Source of the DNA: Ruminococcus sp.
GTDB taxonomy: Bacteria > Bacillota > Clostridia > Lachnospirales > Lachnospiraceae
NCBI GenBank assembly: GCA_023663085.1
Contig: JAMPIB010000013.1
Span: 1-62,403 of the forward strand
Length of the DNA stretch: 62,403 nucleotides
Reading direction: 5' to 3'
In this document: in pieces, positions 16,168 through 23,536 of the stretch
How the letters are laid out: every line of letters starts with the position of its first letter
Position numbering within the stretch: position 1 is the stretch's first letter
Notes under the pieces: model-generated
What the model was told of the DNA's origin: nothing
The model's input: only the letters and a program-made list of their open reading frames with translations
Databases searched by the model: none
Translations under genes and position numbers: made by a program

Positions 16168-17652
16168 ATGAATAATTTACCCAAAGTAAAGATTGGTATT
16201 GTGGCAGTAAGCCGTGACTGTTTCCCGGCATCTCTGGCGGTCAACAGAAGAAAAGCCCTGGTAGAAGCCTATAATAAGGCATACGATCCGGCGGATATTT
16301 ATGAGTGCCCTGTCTGCATTATCGAAAGCGAGATCGACATGGTAAACGCATTGAACGATGTTAAGGCTAACGGCTGTAACGCTCTTTGCGTATATCTTGG
16401 AAACTTCGGGCCGGAGATTTCCGAGACACTTTTAGCAAAACATTTCGAGGGGCCGAAGATGTTCGTGGCGGCAGCGGAAGAATCCCAGAGCGACTTGATC
16501 CAGGGCCGCGGCGACGCATACTGCGGTATGTTGAATGCCAGCTATAACCTGAAACTTCGTAATGTAAAAGCATATATCCCGGAATATCCGGTTGGGGATG
16601 CGCAGGACTGTGCAGAGATGATTCATGAGTTTATCCCAATCGCGCGTGCAGTAGCGGCTCTTTCCAGCCTTAAGATCATTTCTTTCGGACCGCGTCCGCT
16701 TAACTTCTTAGCTTGTAATGCACCGATCAAACAGCTTTACAATCTGGGCGTTGAGATTGAGGAAAACTCTGAACTTGACTTGTTTGAAGCGTTTAATAAA
16801 CATGAAGGGGATTCCCGTATCCCGGATGTTGTAAAGGATATGGAGGCAGAACTTGGCGCCGGAAATAACAAACCGGAGATCCTGCCGAAACTGGCGCAGT
16901 ACGAATTGACCCTGCTTGACTGGATCGAAGAACATAAAGGTTATAGAGAATATGTAGCGATCGCTGGAAAATGCTGGCCTGCATTCCAGACACAGTTCGG
17001 TTTCGTTCCCTGCTATGTCAACAGCCGTCTGACAGGAAGAGGTATCCCGGTATCCTGCGAAGTTGATATCTACGGATGCCTGAGCGAGTTTATCGGCGAG
17101 GCGGTCAGCGACGATATCGTTACGCTGCTGGATATCAATAACTCTGTACCGAAGGATATGTACAAAGAGTCTATTGAAAATAAATTCAATTACAAATATA
17201 CGGATACGTTCATGGGATTCCACTGTGGAAATACCTGCTCCAAGAAGCTGTCAAAATGCAGTATGGAATATCAGATGATCATGGCGAGAAGCCTTCCGGA
17301 AGAAGTAACACAGGGTACTCTGGAAGGAGATATCGTTCCCGGCGATATTACATTCTATCGTTTGCAGAGCACGGCAGATAATATCCTGCGCGCATATGTG
17401 GCGGAGGGTGAAGTCCTTCCGGTAGCAACCAGATCCTTCGGCGGTATCGGCGTATTCGCTATCCCGGAAATGGGAAGATTCTATCGTCACGTATTGATCG
17501 AGAAGAATTATCCTCATCACGGCGCCGTTGCTTTCGGCCATTACGGAAAAGCATTGTTTGAAGTATTTAAATATATTGGCGTAGAGGTAAGCGAGATTGG
17601 CTATAATCAGCCTAAGAGCCTGCCTTATCCGACGGAGAATCCGTTCGCATAA
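16168..17652 (+). CDS. L-fucose/L-arabinose isomerase-like protein
   Basis: This 494-residue protein has the fold pattern of the fucose isomerase family. The Rossmann-like N-terminal region has Ile-Gly-Ile-Val-Ala-Val-Ser-Arg-Asp-Cys, a middle domain includes Ser-Phe-Gly-Pro-Arg-Pro, and the C-terminal segment has Phe-His-Cys-Gly-Asn-Thr near residue 352 plus Tyr-Pro-His-His-Gly-Ala near residue 451. These candidate metal and substrate histidines and glutamates support an aldose-ketose isomerase. True FucI is about 590 residues, so this is a shorter, divergent subgroup. Placed with xylulokinase and DUF4867 it probably converts a pentose or deoxy sugar to a ketose for XylB; the sugar is unknown. 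A strong terminator follows. Confidence 0.82.
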   Translation: MNNLPKVKIGIVAVSRDCFPASLAVNRRKALVEAYNKAYDPADIYECPVCIIESEIDMVNALNDVKANGCNALCVYLGNFGPEISETLLAKHFEGPKMFVAAAEESQSDLIQGRGDAYCGMLNASYNLKLRNVKAYIPEYPVGDAQDCAEMIHEFIPIARAVAALSSLKIISFGPRPLNFLACNAPIKQLYNLGVEIEENSELDLFEAFNKHEGDSRIPDVVKDMEAELGAGNNKPEILPKLAQYELTLLDWIEEHKGYREYVAIAGKCWPAFQTQFGFVPCYVNSRLTGRGIPVSCEVDIYGCLSEFIGEAVSDDIVTLLDINNSVPKDMYKESIENKFNYKYTDTFMGFHCGNTCSKKLSKCSMEYQMIMARSLPEEVTQGTLEGDIVPGDITFYRLQSTADNILRAYVAEGEVLPVATRSFGGIGVFAIPEMGRFYRHVLIEKNYPHHGAVAFGHYGKALFEVFKYIGVEVSEIGYNQPKSLPYPTENPFA

Positions 17653-17661
17653 TTTCTGGAA

Positions 17662-17694
17662 GAAAAAAGCACCGAATATTCGGTGCTTTTTTCT
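17662..17694 (+). terminator. Bidirectional terminator after the isomerase gene
   Basis: A perfect 18-base palindrome (GCACCGAATATTCGGTGC, 17669-17686) is flanked by AAAAAA on the left and TTTTTT on the right. It therefore ends transcription from both the isomerase gene and the convergent FliD-C-like gene. Confidence 0.92.
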
Positions 17695-17719
17695 TCCTTA
17701 AAACGGTTGTTCTGTTCTC

Positions 17720-18952
17720 TTAGAGTGTTGTGTCCAGCGTAGAGCCAGTGTTGGCTGCGCTATAGCCGCCCTGGCTGGTGTATGTCTGGCTGGTCAGCGA
17801 GCCGCCCTGTGTAGCGTAGCGGTAGATCTGGTTCACTCTGTCCGTCATTTTTTCTGCAAAAGAGTAGGAGCCGGTGAACAGATTCTTTACATTGCTCATA
17901 TCTGCTTCTTTGAACTTATCCTCGTCAAGCGATAATGTCTTATCGGAACCAATGGTAACGCCGATTCTGGAGAATGCGCTCTTGTTACTGCTTACAAGAC
18001 TCGTTAAATAATCCGTCTGTTTGATAACGTTGGAGTTCTCGCTGTTTGCAGATTTTTTGATCAGAGCGTTGTAGTCCGTGATAAAAGCGGAAAACGCATC
18101 ATATACTTCATCCTTATTATCATTGCTTATCGTCATGGCATTCAGCTTTTCCACGGATTTATAAAGCGTGCTTGCCAACGTAGCCGACGCAGAATCCTTC
18201 GCTGTTTTGGAAGTTCCTGCGGTTGAAGAAGTACTGTCTGTCTTGTCGCTGGCAGAAACACTTCCCGTACTGCCGGCGTATTTTGCCTTGGAAGAAGTAA
18301 CAGCCTCGCCCTCGCCCGCAAGACGGTAAATCTTGCTTGCTCTGTCAGCCGCTTTATCCGCGAAAGAATTAACGCCCTGGAATAAAGTGGATATCGTAGG
18401 AACGTTGGTCGCGCCAGTTCTTTCATTTACTTTCTTGAAAGTATCTTCATCAATTGATAAAGTACGATCCGAGTTCATTGTGATGCCAATTTTGGCAAAT
18501 AATTTGTAGTTCTGATAAGTATAGTCGTTCAGAGCATCCGCCTGCGCCTGTACGGAAGAGTTTTTGCTCTTGGAGGCGCTGGTCATCAAAGAATTGTAAT
18601 CCTTGACAAAAGCAGATACGCTGTCGTAAAGTTTGTCGATGTTATCGGCACTGTAATCAAGACTATTCATTTTTGAGGCAGTCTCATAGAATTTTCTGGC
18701 TGCGCTCGCAGATGCTGCATCCTGCGTCTTTTTGGAACTGCTTTTGACAGAATCAGAAGATTCTTCCTCCTCTGCAGCTTTCTGCTTTGCATAGTATGCT
18801 TTCATCATTTTGCCGTAACTGCCGTTCTTGATAGAAGCATAATCGCTCAGCAGAGTAGAAGCGCCTGTGCCGCCCGTAGAGGATGTACCGCCCAATAAGC
18901 TGGAATAAACGTTAGAAAGCCCGGAATCCAATCCGGAAATACCATTACCCAT
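17720..18952 (-). CDS. Secreted-type repeat protein with two FliD-C-like domains
   Basis: The 410-residue protein is rich in Ser, Thr, Ala and Lys, has no cysteine and no signal peptide. It contains two related segments of about 140 residues (roughly 85-225 and 258-392). Each has Phe-Val/Ile-x-Asp-Tyr-Asn-x-Leu followed by Ile-Gly-x-x-x-x-Ser-Asp-x-Thr-Leu-Ser-x-Asp-Glu-Asp-x-Phe-Lys. That pattern is the end of the FliD flagellar cap C-terminal domain, as is the N-terminal Ser/Gly-rich stretch for flagellar export substrates. No other flagellar gene is nearby. AAAGGAG precedes ATG. It may be exported by the flagellar apparatus or act at the surface; this is inference. Confidence 0.75.
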   Translation of the reverse strand: MGNGISGLDSGLSNVYSSLLGGTSSTGGTGASTLLSDYASIKNGSYGKMMKAYYAKQKAAEEEESSDSVKSSSKKTQDAASASAARKFYETASKMNSLDYSADNIDKLYDSVSAFVKDYNSLMTSASKSKNSSVQAQADALNDYTYQNYKLFAKIGITMNSDRTLSIDEDTFKKVNERTGATNVPTISTLFQGVNSFADKAADRASKIYRLAGEGEAVTSSKAKYAGSTGSVSASDKTDSTSSTAGTSKTAKDSASATLASTLYKSVEKLNAMTISNDNKDEVYDAFSAFITDYNALIKKSANSENSNVIKQTDYLTSLVSSNKSAFSRIGVTIGSDKTLSLDEDKFKEADMSNVKNLFTGSYSFAEKMTDRVNQIYRYATQGGSLTSQTYTSQGGYSAANTGSTLDTTL

Positions 18953-19139
18953 AATTGATCACTCCTTTGACATAAAATTTGATCTGGCATCCGTGCCATA
19001 TCCTGTTAGTTATTCTTATGTATATTATTTCGGCATTTCTTTATATTTGTAAAGAGGAAAATTGAAAAAATTTCAAATATTTTCAAAAGTAGCCGCCAAT
19101 GGGCATATACTGTACAAATAATATTGCAGAGGGATTTTC

Positions 19140-20072
19140 ATGAGTGAAAATAAGAAAACCTGGGATGAGAAGATAGGACTGGTACTGAATGAACTGGAAA
19201 ACAGAATCCATAAGGAAAATGCTGAAAACTCCGGAAAGCAGAAACATTGTGGAAATCGTAAAAAAAAATACCAGACGAAAGAGGAGTGGAAAAAAGCTTC
19301 TTTCCGTCAGGATATTATTATGCAGGCGGTCATGTCGTTAGCTTTTCTTCTGGCGACGGTGGCTTTAGTACAGGGGATTTCCAGAGTGGTGCCGGATTCT
19401 GTTACGGTAAGTAATACTGTTGGCGGAAGGGAACTTCCAATCTATTGCGTAGAGACGGAGAAACCGCAGATTGCGCTCAGCTTTGACGCGGCTTGGGGCA
19501 ACGACGACACCGCCAAAATCCTCAAAATATTAAAAGACCACAATGTCAAGGTGACTTTTTTCATGACCGGCGGCTGGGTGGAATCCTATCCGGATGATGT
19601 GAAAGCGATACTGGCGGATGGGCATGACCTCGGCAACCACAGCCAGAATCACAAAAACATGTCGCAGTTATCCGATGGCGAGTGTGAAGAAGAGCTGATG
19701 TCGGTACATAATAAAGTATTGGAACTGACCGGATATGAAATGTTCCTGTTCCGCCCGCCTTACGGAGATTATGACAATGATGTCATAAATGTGGCAAAAA
19801 AATGCGGCTACTATCCGATACAGTGGGATGTGGATTCTCTCGATTGGAAAGACTACGGCGTCGATTCCATTATCAAGACGGTAACGGAACATAAACATCT
19901 CGGAAACGGCAGTATCATTCTCTGCCATAACGGGGCGAAATTTACGGCGGAGGCACTGGATGCCCTGATTACCACTTTGCAGGAAAAAGGGTATGAACTG
20001 GTTCCTATCTCCCAGCTTATCTATAAGGACAATTACCATCTGGATCATGAAGGACGGCAGATTGGAAATTGA
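19140..20072 (+). CDS. Membrane-anchored polysaccharide deacetylase (NodB domain)
   Basis: The 310-residue protein has a charged cytoplasmic N-terminus, one membrane segment at about residues 62-82, and an extracellular NodB domain from about 107. Family motifs are visible: Ser-Phe-Asp-Ala-Ala-Trp-Gly with Asp at about 116, metal-binding His-Ser-Gln-Asn-His at about 167-171, Arg-Pro-Pro-Tyr-Gly at about 205, Trp-Asp-Val-Asp-Ser-Leu-Asp-Trp, and Leu-Cys-His-Asn-Gly near the end. These enzymes remove acetyl or N-acyl groups from cell-wall glycans. The closest described type is PdaB-like. The ribosome binding site (AGAGGGA) is moderate. Confidence 0.9.
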   Translation: MSENKKTWDEKIGLVLNELENRIHKENAENSGKQKHCGNRKKKYQTKEEWKKASFRQDIIMQAVMSLAFLLATVALVQGISRVVPDSVTVSNTVGGRELPIYCVETEKPQIALSFDAAWGNDDTAKILKILKDHNVKVTFFMTGGWVESYPDDVKAILADGHDLGNHSQNHKNMSQLSDGECEEELMSVHNKVLELTGYEMFLFRPPYGDYDNDVINVAKKCGYYPIQWDVDSLDWKDYGVDSIIKTVTEHKHLGNGSIILCHNGAKFTAEALDALITTLQEKGYELVPISQLIYKDNYHLDHEGRQIGN

Positions 20073-20148
20073 GGAAGAGGACATGGCCGGAACATGGTCT
20101 TGTCAAAATGTAAGCGCGGGCTGGCGGGCCTGCGTTTGCATTTCAAAC

Positions 20149-20176
20149 TAAACTTTTCCATCCCATCTGCCGATAT
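20149..20176 (+). promoter_or_regulatory. Sigma-D (motility sigma factor) type promoter
   Basis: TAAA at 20149-20152 and GCCGATAT at 20169-20176 are separated by 16 bases. The Bacillus sigma-D consensus is TAAA, 14-16 bases, GCCGATAT, so both elements match fully. It lies about 70 bases before the start of the coiled-coil gene. A small hairpin (CGGTAAA/TTTACCG, 20189-20206) follows in the leader. The 172-base gap holds nothing else notable. Confidence 0.65.
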
Positions 20177-20244
20177 ATAAATATAAAACGGTAAACGGAT
20201 TTACCGCAGGAACGATCGACAGCAGCATCAAGGAGGATGATGGT

Positions 20245-21099
20245 ATGGGCGTAGGAATGGGATTAAAAGTCAGTATAAGCAATTCTAAGGCGAAAACAAC
20301 CAGTATTGAATTGAGAAACAGGGACGGGAGCAAAGCGGGAACGCTTACGATCTCCAAGCCGACCAACAGGTACGCGAAGAAGAAAAAACTTTCTTATAAT
20401 TTTAAGCGGATCTCTACGAAGATCATGTCCACGAAATCGTCGGGCGTGGCAGGCCGAGTTGTGCGGGAGGCCCGCAGCGAACTTGTGAATCTTTTGTTGA
20501 AGGAAAAGAGCGCGCAGTACGATTCACAGGAAGTAAAGAGCGCGATCAAACATGCGAGGGCCATGGAGCGGATCGCCAAAAAGAAGAAAAAGCATATGGA
20601 AGAAGAGGAACGTGCAAAGCAGACTGGTTCTACGATGATCGAAGATGAACTGGAAACGACCAGGGAACAGGAAACCGAAGAAGAACAGGAGCAGGAAGAA
20701 GTCGAGATGAGCTCGCAACAGCTTGAACAGCTTGCACGTGAATTAGAACAGCTTATGAAAGAATCCGAGCAGGAGATGGAAGAACTGGCGGAAGAACTTG
20801 TCAGCGCCTCCTGGGAGCACATGGATGAAAAAGATGTTGAGAATCTGAAGAAAAAGCACAGAGCGGACGAACTTCGGGAGATCATGGAGGCGGATATGAA
20901 GTATCTGAAAGCTTTGTTTGACAGACTTGCCAAAGAGCAGCAGGCTAATGCCAACGGCAGTTCGTCTCTGGCGGCGGCTTTTGATTCGGCTGATCCGGCC
21001 GGCGGTGTTTCTCTGGAGATCGCGGGCGTTGAGATGCCGGTCGAAGTAGCGGACGTGCCTGTTACGGTAGAGGGCGCGAGTGTGGATGTATCGCTGTAG
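20245..21099 (+). CDS. Coiled-coil protein of unknown function, probable motility regulon
   Basis: The 284-residue protein has a basic N-terminal third (Tyr-Ala-Lys-Lys-Lys-Lys-Leu-Ser-Tyr-Asn-Phe-Lys). Residues about 85-235 form a long, highly charged coiled coil rich in Glu, Gln and Lys, and the C-terminal tail is short and hydrophobic-acidic. It has no signal peptide or membrane segment. GGAGG sits about 12 bases before ATG; an internal Met at residue 5 is an alternative start. The upstream sigma-D-like promoter suggests expression with flagellar or chemotaxis genes, in line with the nearby FliD-C-like gene. I do not recognise the family. Confidence 0.75.
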   Translation: MGVGMGLKVSISNSKAKTTSIELRNRDGSKAGTLTISKPTNRYAKKKKLSYNFKRISTKIMSTKSSGVAGRVVREARSELVNLLLKEKSAQYDSQEVKSAIKHARAMERIAKKKKKHMEEEERAKQTGSTMIEDELETTREQETEEEQEQEEVEMSSQQLEQLARELEQLMKESEQEMEELAEELVSASWEHMDEKDVENLKKKHRADELREIMEADMKYLKALFDRLAKEQQANANGSSSLAAAFDSADPAGGVSLEIAGVEMPVEVADVPVTVEGASVDVSL

Positions 21100-21140
21100 C
21101 GATATAGAATAGATGATAGAAAAGGAGTTTAAAAAGTCAT

Positions 21141-22844
21141 ATGAAATTTTCAGAAATGCCTTATGAACGTCCCGATATCGAGGATGTGAAAAAACAGTTA
21201 CAGGATTTGATCGACCGATTTAAAGCGGCGGCGGATTATCAGGCGGCCAAAGCTGTTTTTCTGGAAAAGGAAAAAGCTGACAAGCATGTCAATACGTTGG
21301 ATACACTGGCGCAGATACGGCATGATATTGACACGCGTGACACATTTTATGATGAGGAGGTAAAGTTCTGGAGCAGCGCTCTGCCGGAATTAAAAGAGTA
21401 TCAGCAGACATGGACGCTTGCCCTGTTAGAGAGTCCGTTCCGTGCGGAGTTTGAAGCGGAATATGGCGATCTGATGTTTAAGAACGAAGAAATGAGTCTG
21501 AAAACCTTCTCGCCGGAGATCATAGGAGAATTGCAGAAAGAAAACGATCTGGTGCAGGAATATAGGAAACTGTTAGCCTCGGCGCAGATCCCGTTTGAAG
21601 ATGGCGTTTATACGCTTTCCCAGTTGACGCCGTTTAAGAGCGATCCGGATGATGCACGGCGTCTGGCGGCCTGGAAAGCCGATGGCAAGTGGTTCAAAGA
21701 CAATCAGCAGGAAATGGATCGTCTGTATGACGAACTTGTTCACCTGCGTGATTCCATGGGGCGTAAATTAGGCTATGACGGTTATACGCAGCTTGGCTAT
21801 TACCGGATGCAGCGTAACTGTTATACGAAAGAAGATGTAGAGAAATTCCGCGCGGCTGTCGTAAAATATCTGGTGCCGGTAGCGGACAGTATCTATCGTG
21901 AGCAGGCGAAGCGGCTGGGTAAAGAATATCCGATGAGTTATGCCGATAACGCGCTGGAATTCCGTTCCGGGAATGCGAGACCGGCCGGGACGCCGGATGA
22001 TATTCTGGCGCAGGGCCGGAAATTCTATGATGAATTGAGCCCGGAGACCAGCGAATTTTTCCGCACGCTTTTAGATGGGCAGCTGCTTGACGTGCTCTCG
22101 ACAGAAGGCAAAGCGGGCGGCGGTTATTGTACGAGCATTCCGGATTATTCGGTGCCTTTTATCTTTGCGAACTTTAACGGTACACAGCACGATGTGGAAG
22201 TCGTTACCCATGAGGCCGGACATGCTTTTGCGGCATGGATGAACCGTGACCGTGTGCCTATGGATTCTGTATGGCCTTCTCTGGAAGCCTGTGAGGTGCA
22301 TTCCATGTCCATGGAATTTTTTGCCTGGAACTGGGCGGAGGGATTTTTCGGAAAAGATACGAGGAAATTTTATTATACCCATCTGGCAGGCGCATTGACC
22401 TTTATTCCTTATGGTACGATGGTCGATCATTTCCAGCATGTCGTATTTGAAAAACCGGACATGACGCCGAGACAGCGCCATGATGTCTGGAAAGAGCTTC
22501 TGGGCGTGTATATGCCGTGGATGCGTCTGGACGGCGACATCCCGTTCTATGCGGAGGGTGAGGGCTGGCAGCGTCAGCATCACATTTATACGAGTCCCTT
22601 CTATTATATTGATTACTGTCTGGCACAGACGGTGGCTTTGCAGTTCTGGGCTAAGATACAGAAAGACCCCAAAGCGGCCTGGGAGTGTTATATGGCCTAT
22701 ACGAAACAGGGCGGCAGCGTTGTATTTACAGAGCTGTTAAAAAATGCCGGACTGGAAAATCCTTTCGAGGAAAGCTGTCTGCGTGACGTATGTGCGACGG
22801 CGAGACAGTGGCTCGATCAGTATGACTTACAGGGACTTGTCTGA
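21141..22844 (+). CDS. M3 family oligoendopeptidase (second copy type)
   Basis: This 567-residue metallopeptidase has the zinc motif His-Glu-Ala-Gly-His near residues 356-360 (Val-Thr-His-Glu-Ala-Gly-His-Ala-Phe), with a downstream Glu in Glu-Ala-Cys-Glu-Val-His as third ligand. Its sequence is clearly different from the PepF at 8659, in particular in the N-terminal half, so it is not a recent duplicate. It belongs to the M3B oligoendopeptidase branch. AAAGGAG precedes ATG by about 12 bases. The next membrane-protein gene begins two bases after its stop, so the two are co-transcribed, and the Opp importer follows. Confidence 0.9.
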   Translation: MKFSEMPYERPDIEDVKKQLQDLIDRFKAAADYQAAKAVFLEKEKADKHVNTLDTLAQIRHDIDTRDTFYDEEVKFWSSALPELKEYQQTWTLALLESPFRAEFEAEYGDLMFKNEEMSLKTFSPEIIGELQKENDLVQEYRKLLASAQIPFEDGVYTLSQLTPFKSDPDDARRLAAWKADGKWFKDNQQEMDRLYDELVHLRDSMGRKLGYDGYTQLGYYRMQRNCYTKEDVEKFRAAVVKYLVPVADSIYREQAKRLGKEYPMSYADNALEFRSGNARPAGTPDDILAQGRKFYDELSPETSEFFRTLLDGQLLDVLSTEGKAGGGYCTSIPDYSVPFIFANFNGTQHDVEVVTHEAGHAFAAWMNRDRVPMDSVWPSLEACEVHSMSMEFFAWNWAEGFFGKDTRKFYYTHLAGALTFIPYGTMVDHFQHVVFEKPDMTPRQRHDVWKELLGVYMPWMRLDGDIPFYAEGEGWQRQHHIYTSPFYYIDYCLAQTVALQFWAKIQKDPKAAWECYMAYTKQGGSVVFTELLKNAGLENPFEESCLRDVCATARQWLDQYDLQGLV

Positions 22845-22846
22845 TC

Positions 22847-23392
22847 ATGGCAGGAGAAAGTAAGCGGGAGAGGCGAGGCTATCTGCGTGATTTTGAAAAA
22901 AAGGCGGATGGCGGTTATGTATATACAGGCCCGACCTGGCGCGCGGAGAATGCAGCCAGGCGGCGGCTTTTAATAAGATTATGGGTGCTGCAGGCAGTTA
23001 TGCTGTCTGCGGCTCTTTTGCCCGGTTTTGTAACAACAGCGGGACTTCTTAATTCTTTTTATGTGATTCTGCCCTATGTACTCTGGGCGCTTTCCGATAT
23101 TTATCTGGCTTATATGCTGGGAAATATGACGTTTGGCGGCAATCCGCTGCGGGATTATGTCTATAAAAGCAGCGTGGCGCGCTATACCCCCTGGGCGATG
23201 GCGGCGCTTGTCGGAGCGGCGCTCACCGCGGCGGGAATGCTTGTTTTTCTCATACGCGGCGGCAGCGGAGAAGGTGTGGCGCTCTGCTTCGTATGCAGCG
23301 CGGTGCAGATTGTTTCATCAGTGCTGATAAATCGCTGCAGGGTAGCGGATATATGGGATAAAGAAAAGATGCCGGAGCGGGAAAATGGTTGA
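22847..23392 (+). CDS. Four-segment membrane protein of unknown function
   Basis: The 181-residue protein has a charged, Arg-rich N-terminus with Tyr-Val-Tyr-Thr-Gly-Pro-Thr-Trp near residue 25. About four membrane segments follow between 45 and 165, then a charged tail. It starts two bases after the M3 peptidase stop and uses an AGGAG-free but closely coupled start, suggesting translational coupling. I do not recognise a domain. Its position between a peptidase and a peptide importer hints at peptide metabolism, without further evidence. Confidence 0.7.
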   Translation: MAGESKRERRGYLRDFEKKADGGYVYTGPTWRAENAARRRLLIRLWVLQAVMLSAALLPGFVTTAGLLNSFYVILPYVLWALSDIYLAYMLGNMTFGGNPLRDYVYKSSVARYTPWAMAALVGAALTAAGMLVFLIRGGSGEGVALCFVCSAVQIVSSVLINRCRVADIWDKEKMPERENG

Positions 23393-23408
23393 AATTGGAC
23401 AGGAAAAG

Positions 23409-23423
23409 CATGGAAAATCCATG
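23409..23423 (+). promoter_or_regulatory. Perfect palindrome upstream of the Opp promoter
   Basis: CATGGA-AAA-TCCATG is a 15-base element with perfect six-base arms, ending 18 bases before the -35 box of the oligopeptide importer. Its position suits an activator or repressor site. The regulator is unknown. Confidence 0.4.
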
Positions 23424-23440
23424 GAATTCGAGATTTTTTA

Positions 23441-23469
23441 TTGACGGGAAACGGAAACGTATGTAAAAT
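23441..23469 (+). promoter_or_regulatory. Promoter of the oligopeptide importer operon
   Basis: TTGACG and TAAAAT are separated by 17 bases. The predicted transcript starts near 23476 and has a leader of about 60 bases before the binding-protein gene. Confidence 0.7.
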
Positions 23470-23536
23470 AAAAACGTATATGTTTCATTATACAGGCAGT
23501 TTTGATGCTGTCAAAATAAAAAAGGGAGGAAAAAAA

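Noticed and set aside
16708-17223. Minus-strand frame inside the isomerase gene
   Set aside because: Antisense shadow of conserved isomerase motifs without ribosome binding site or recognisable domain.
19021-19060. Sigma-D promoter for the FliD-C-like gene (GCCGAAAT on the minus strand)
   Set aside because: The -10 has a mismatch and no TAAA is at the proper spacing, so the evidence is too weak to call.
20394-20954. Serine- and cysteine-rich frame on the minus strand (186 residues)
   Set aside because: It is the antisense of the Glu/Lys-rich coiled-coil gene; the composition comes from that gene and there is no ribosome binding site.
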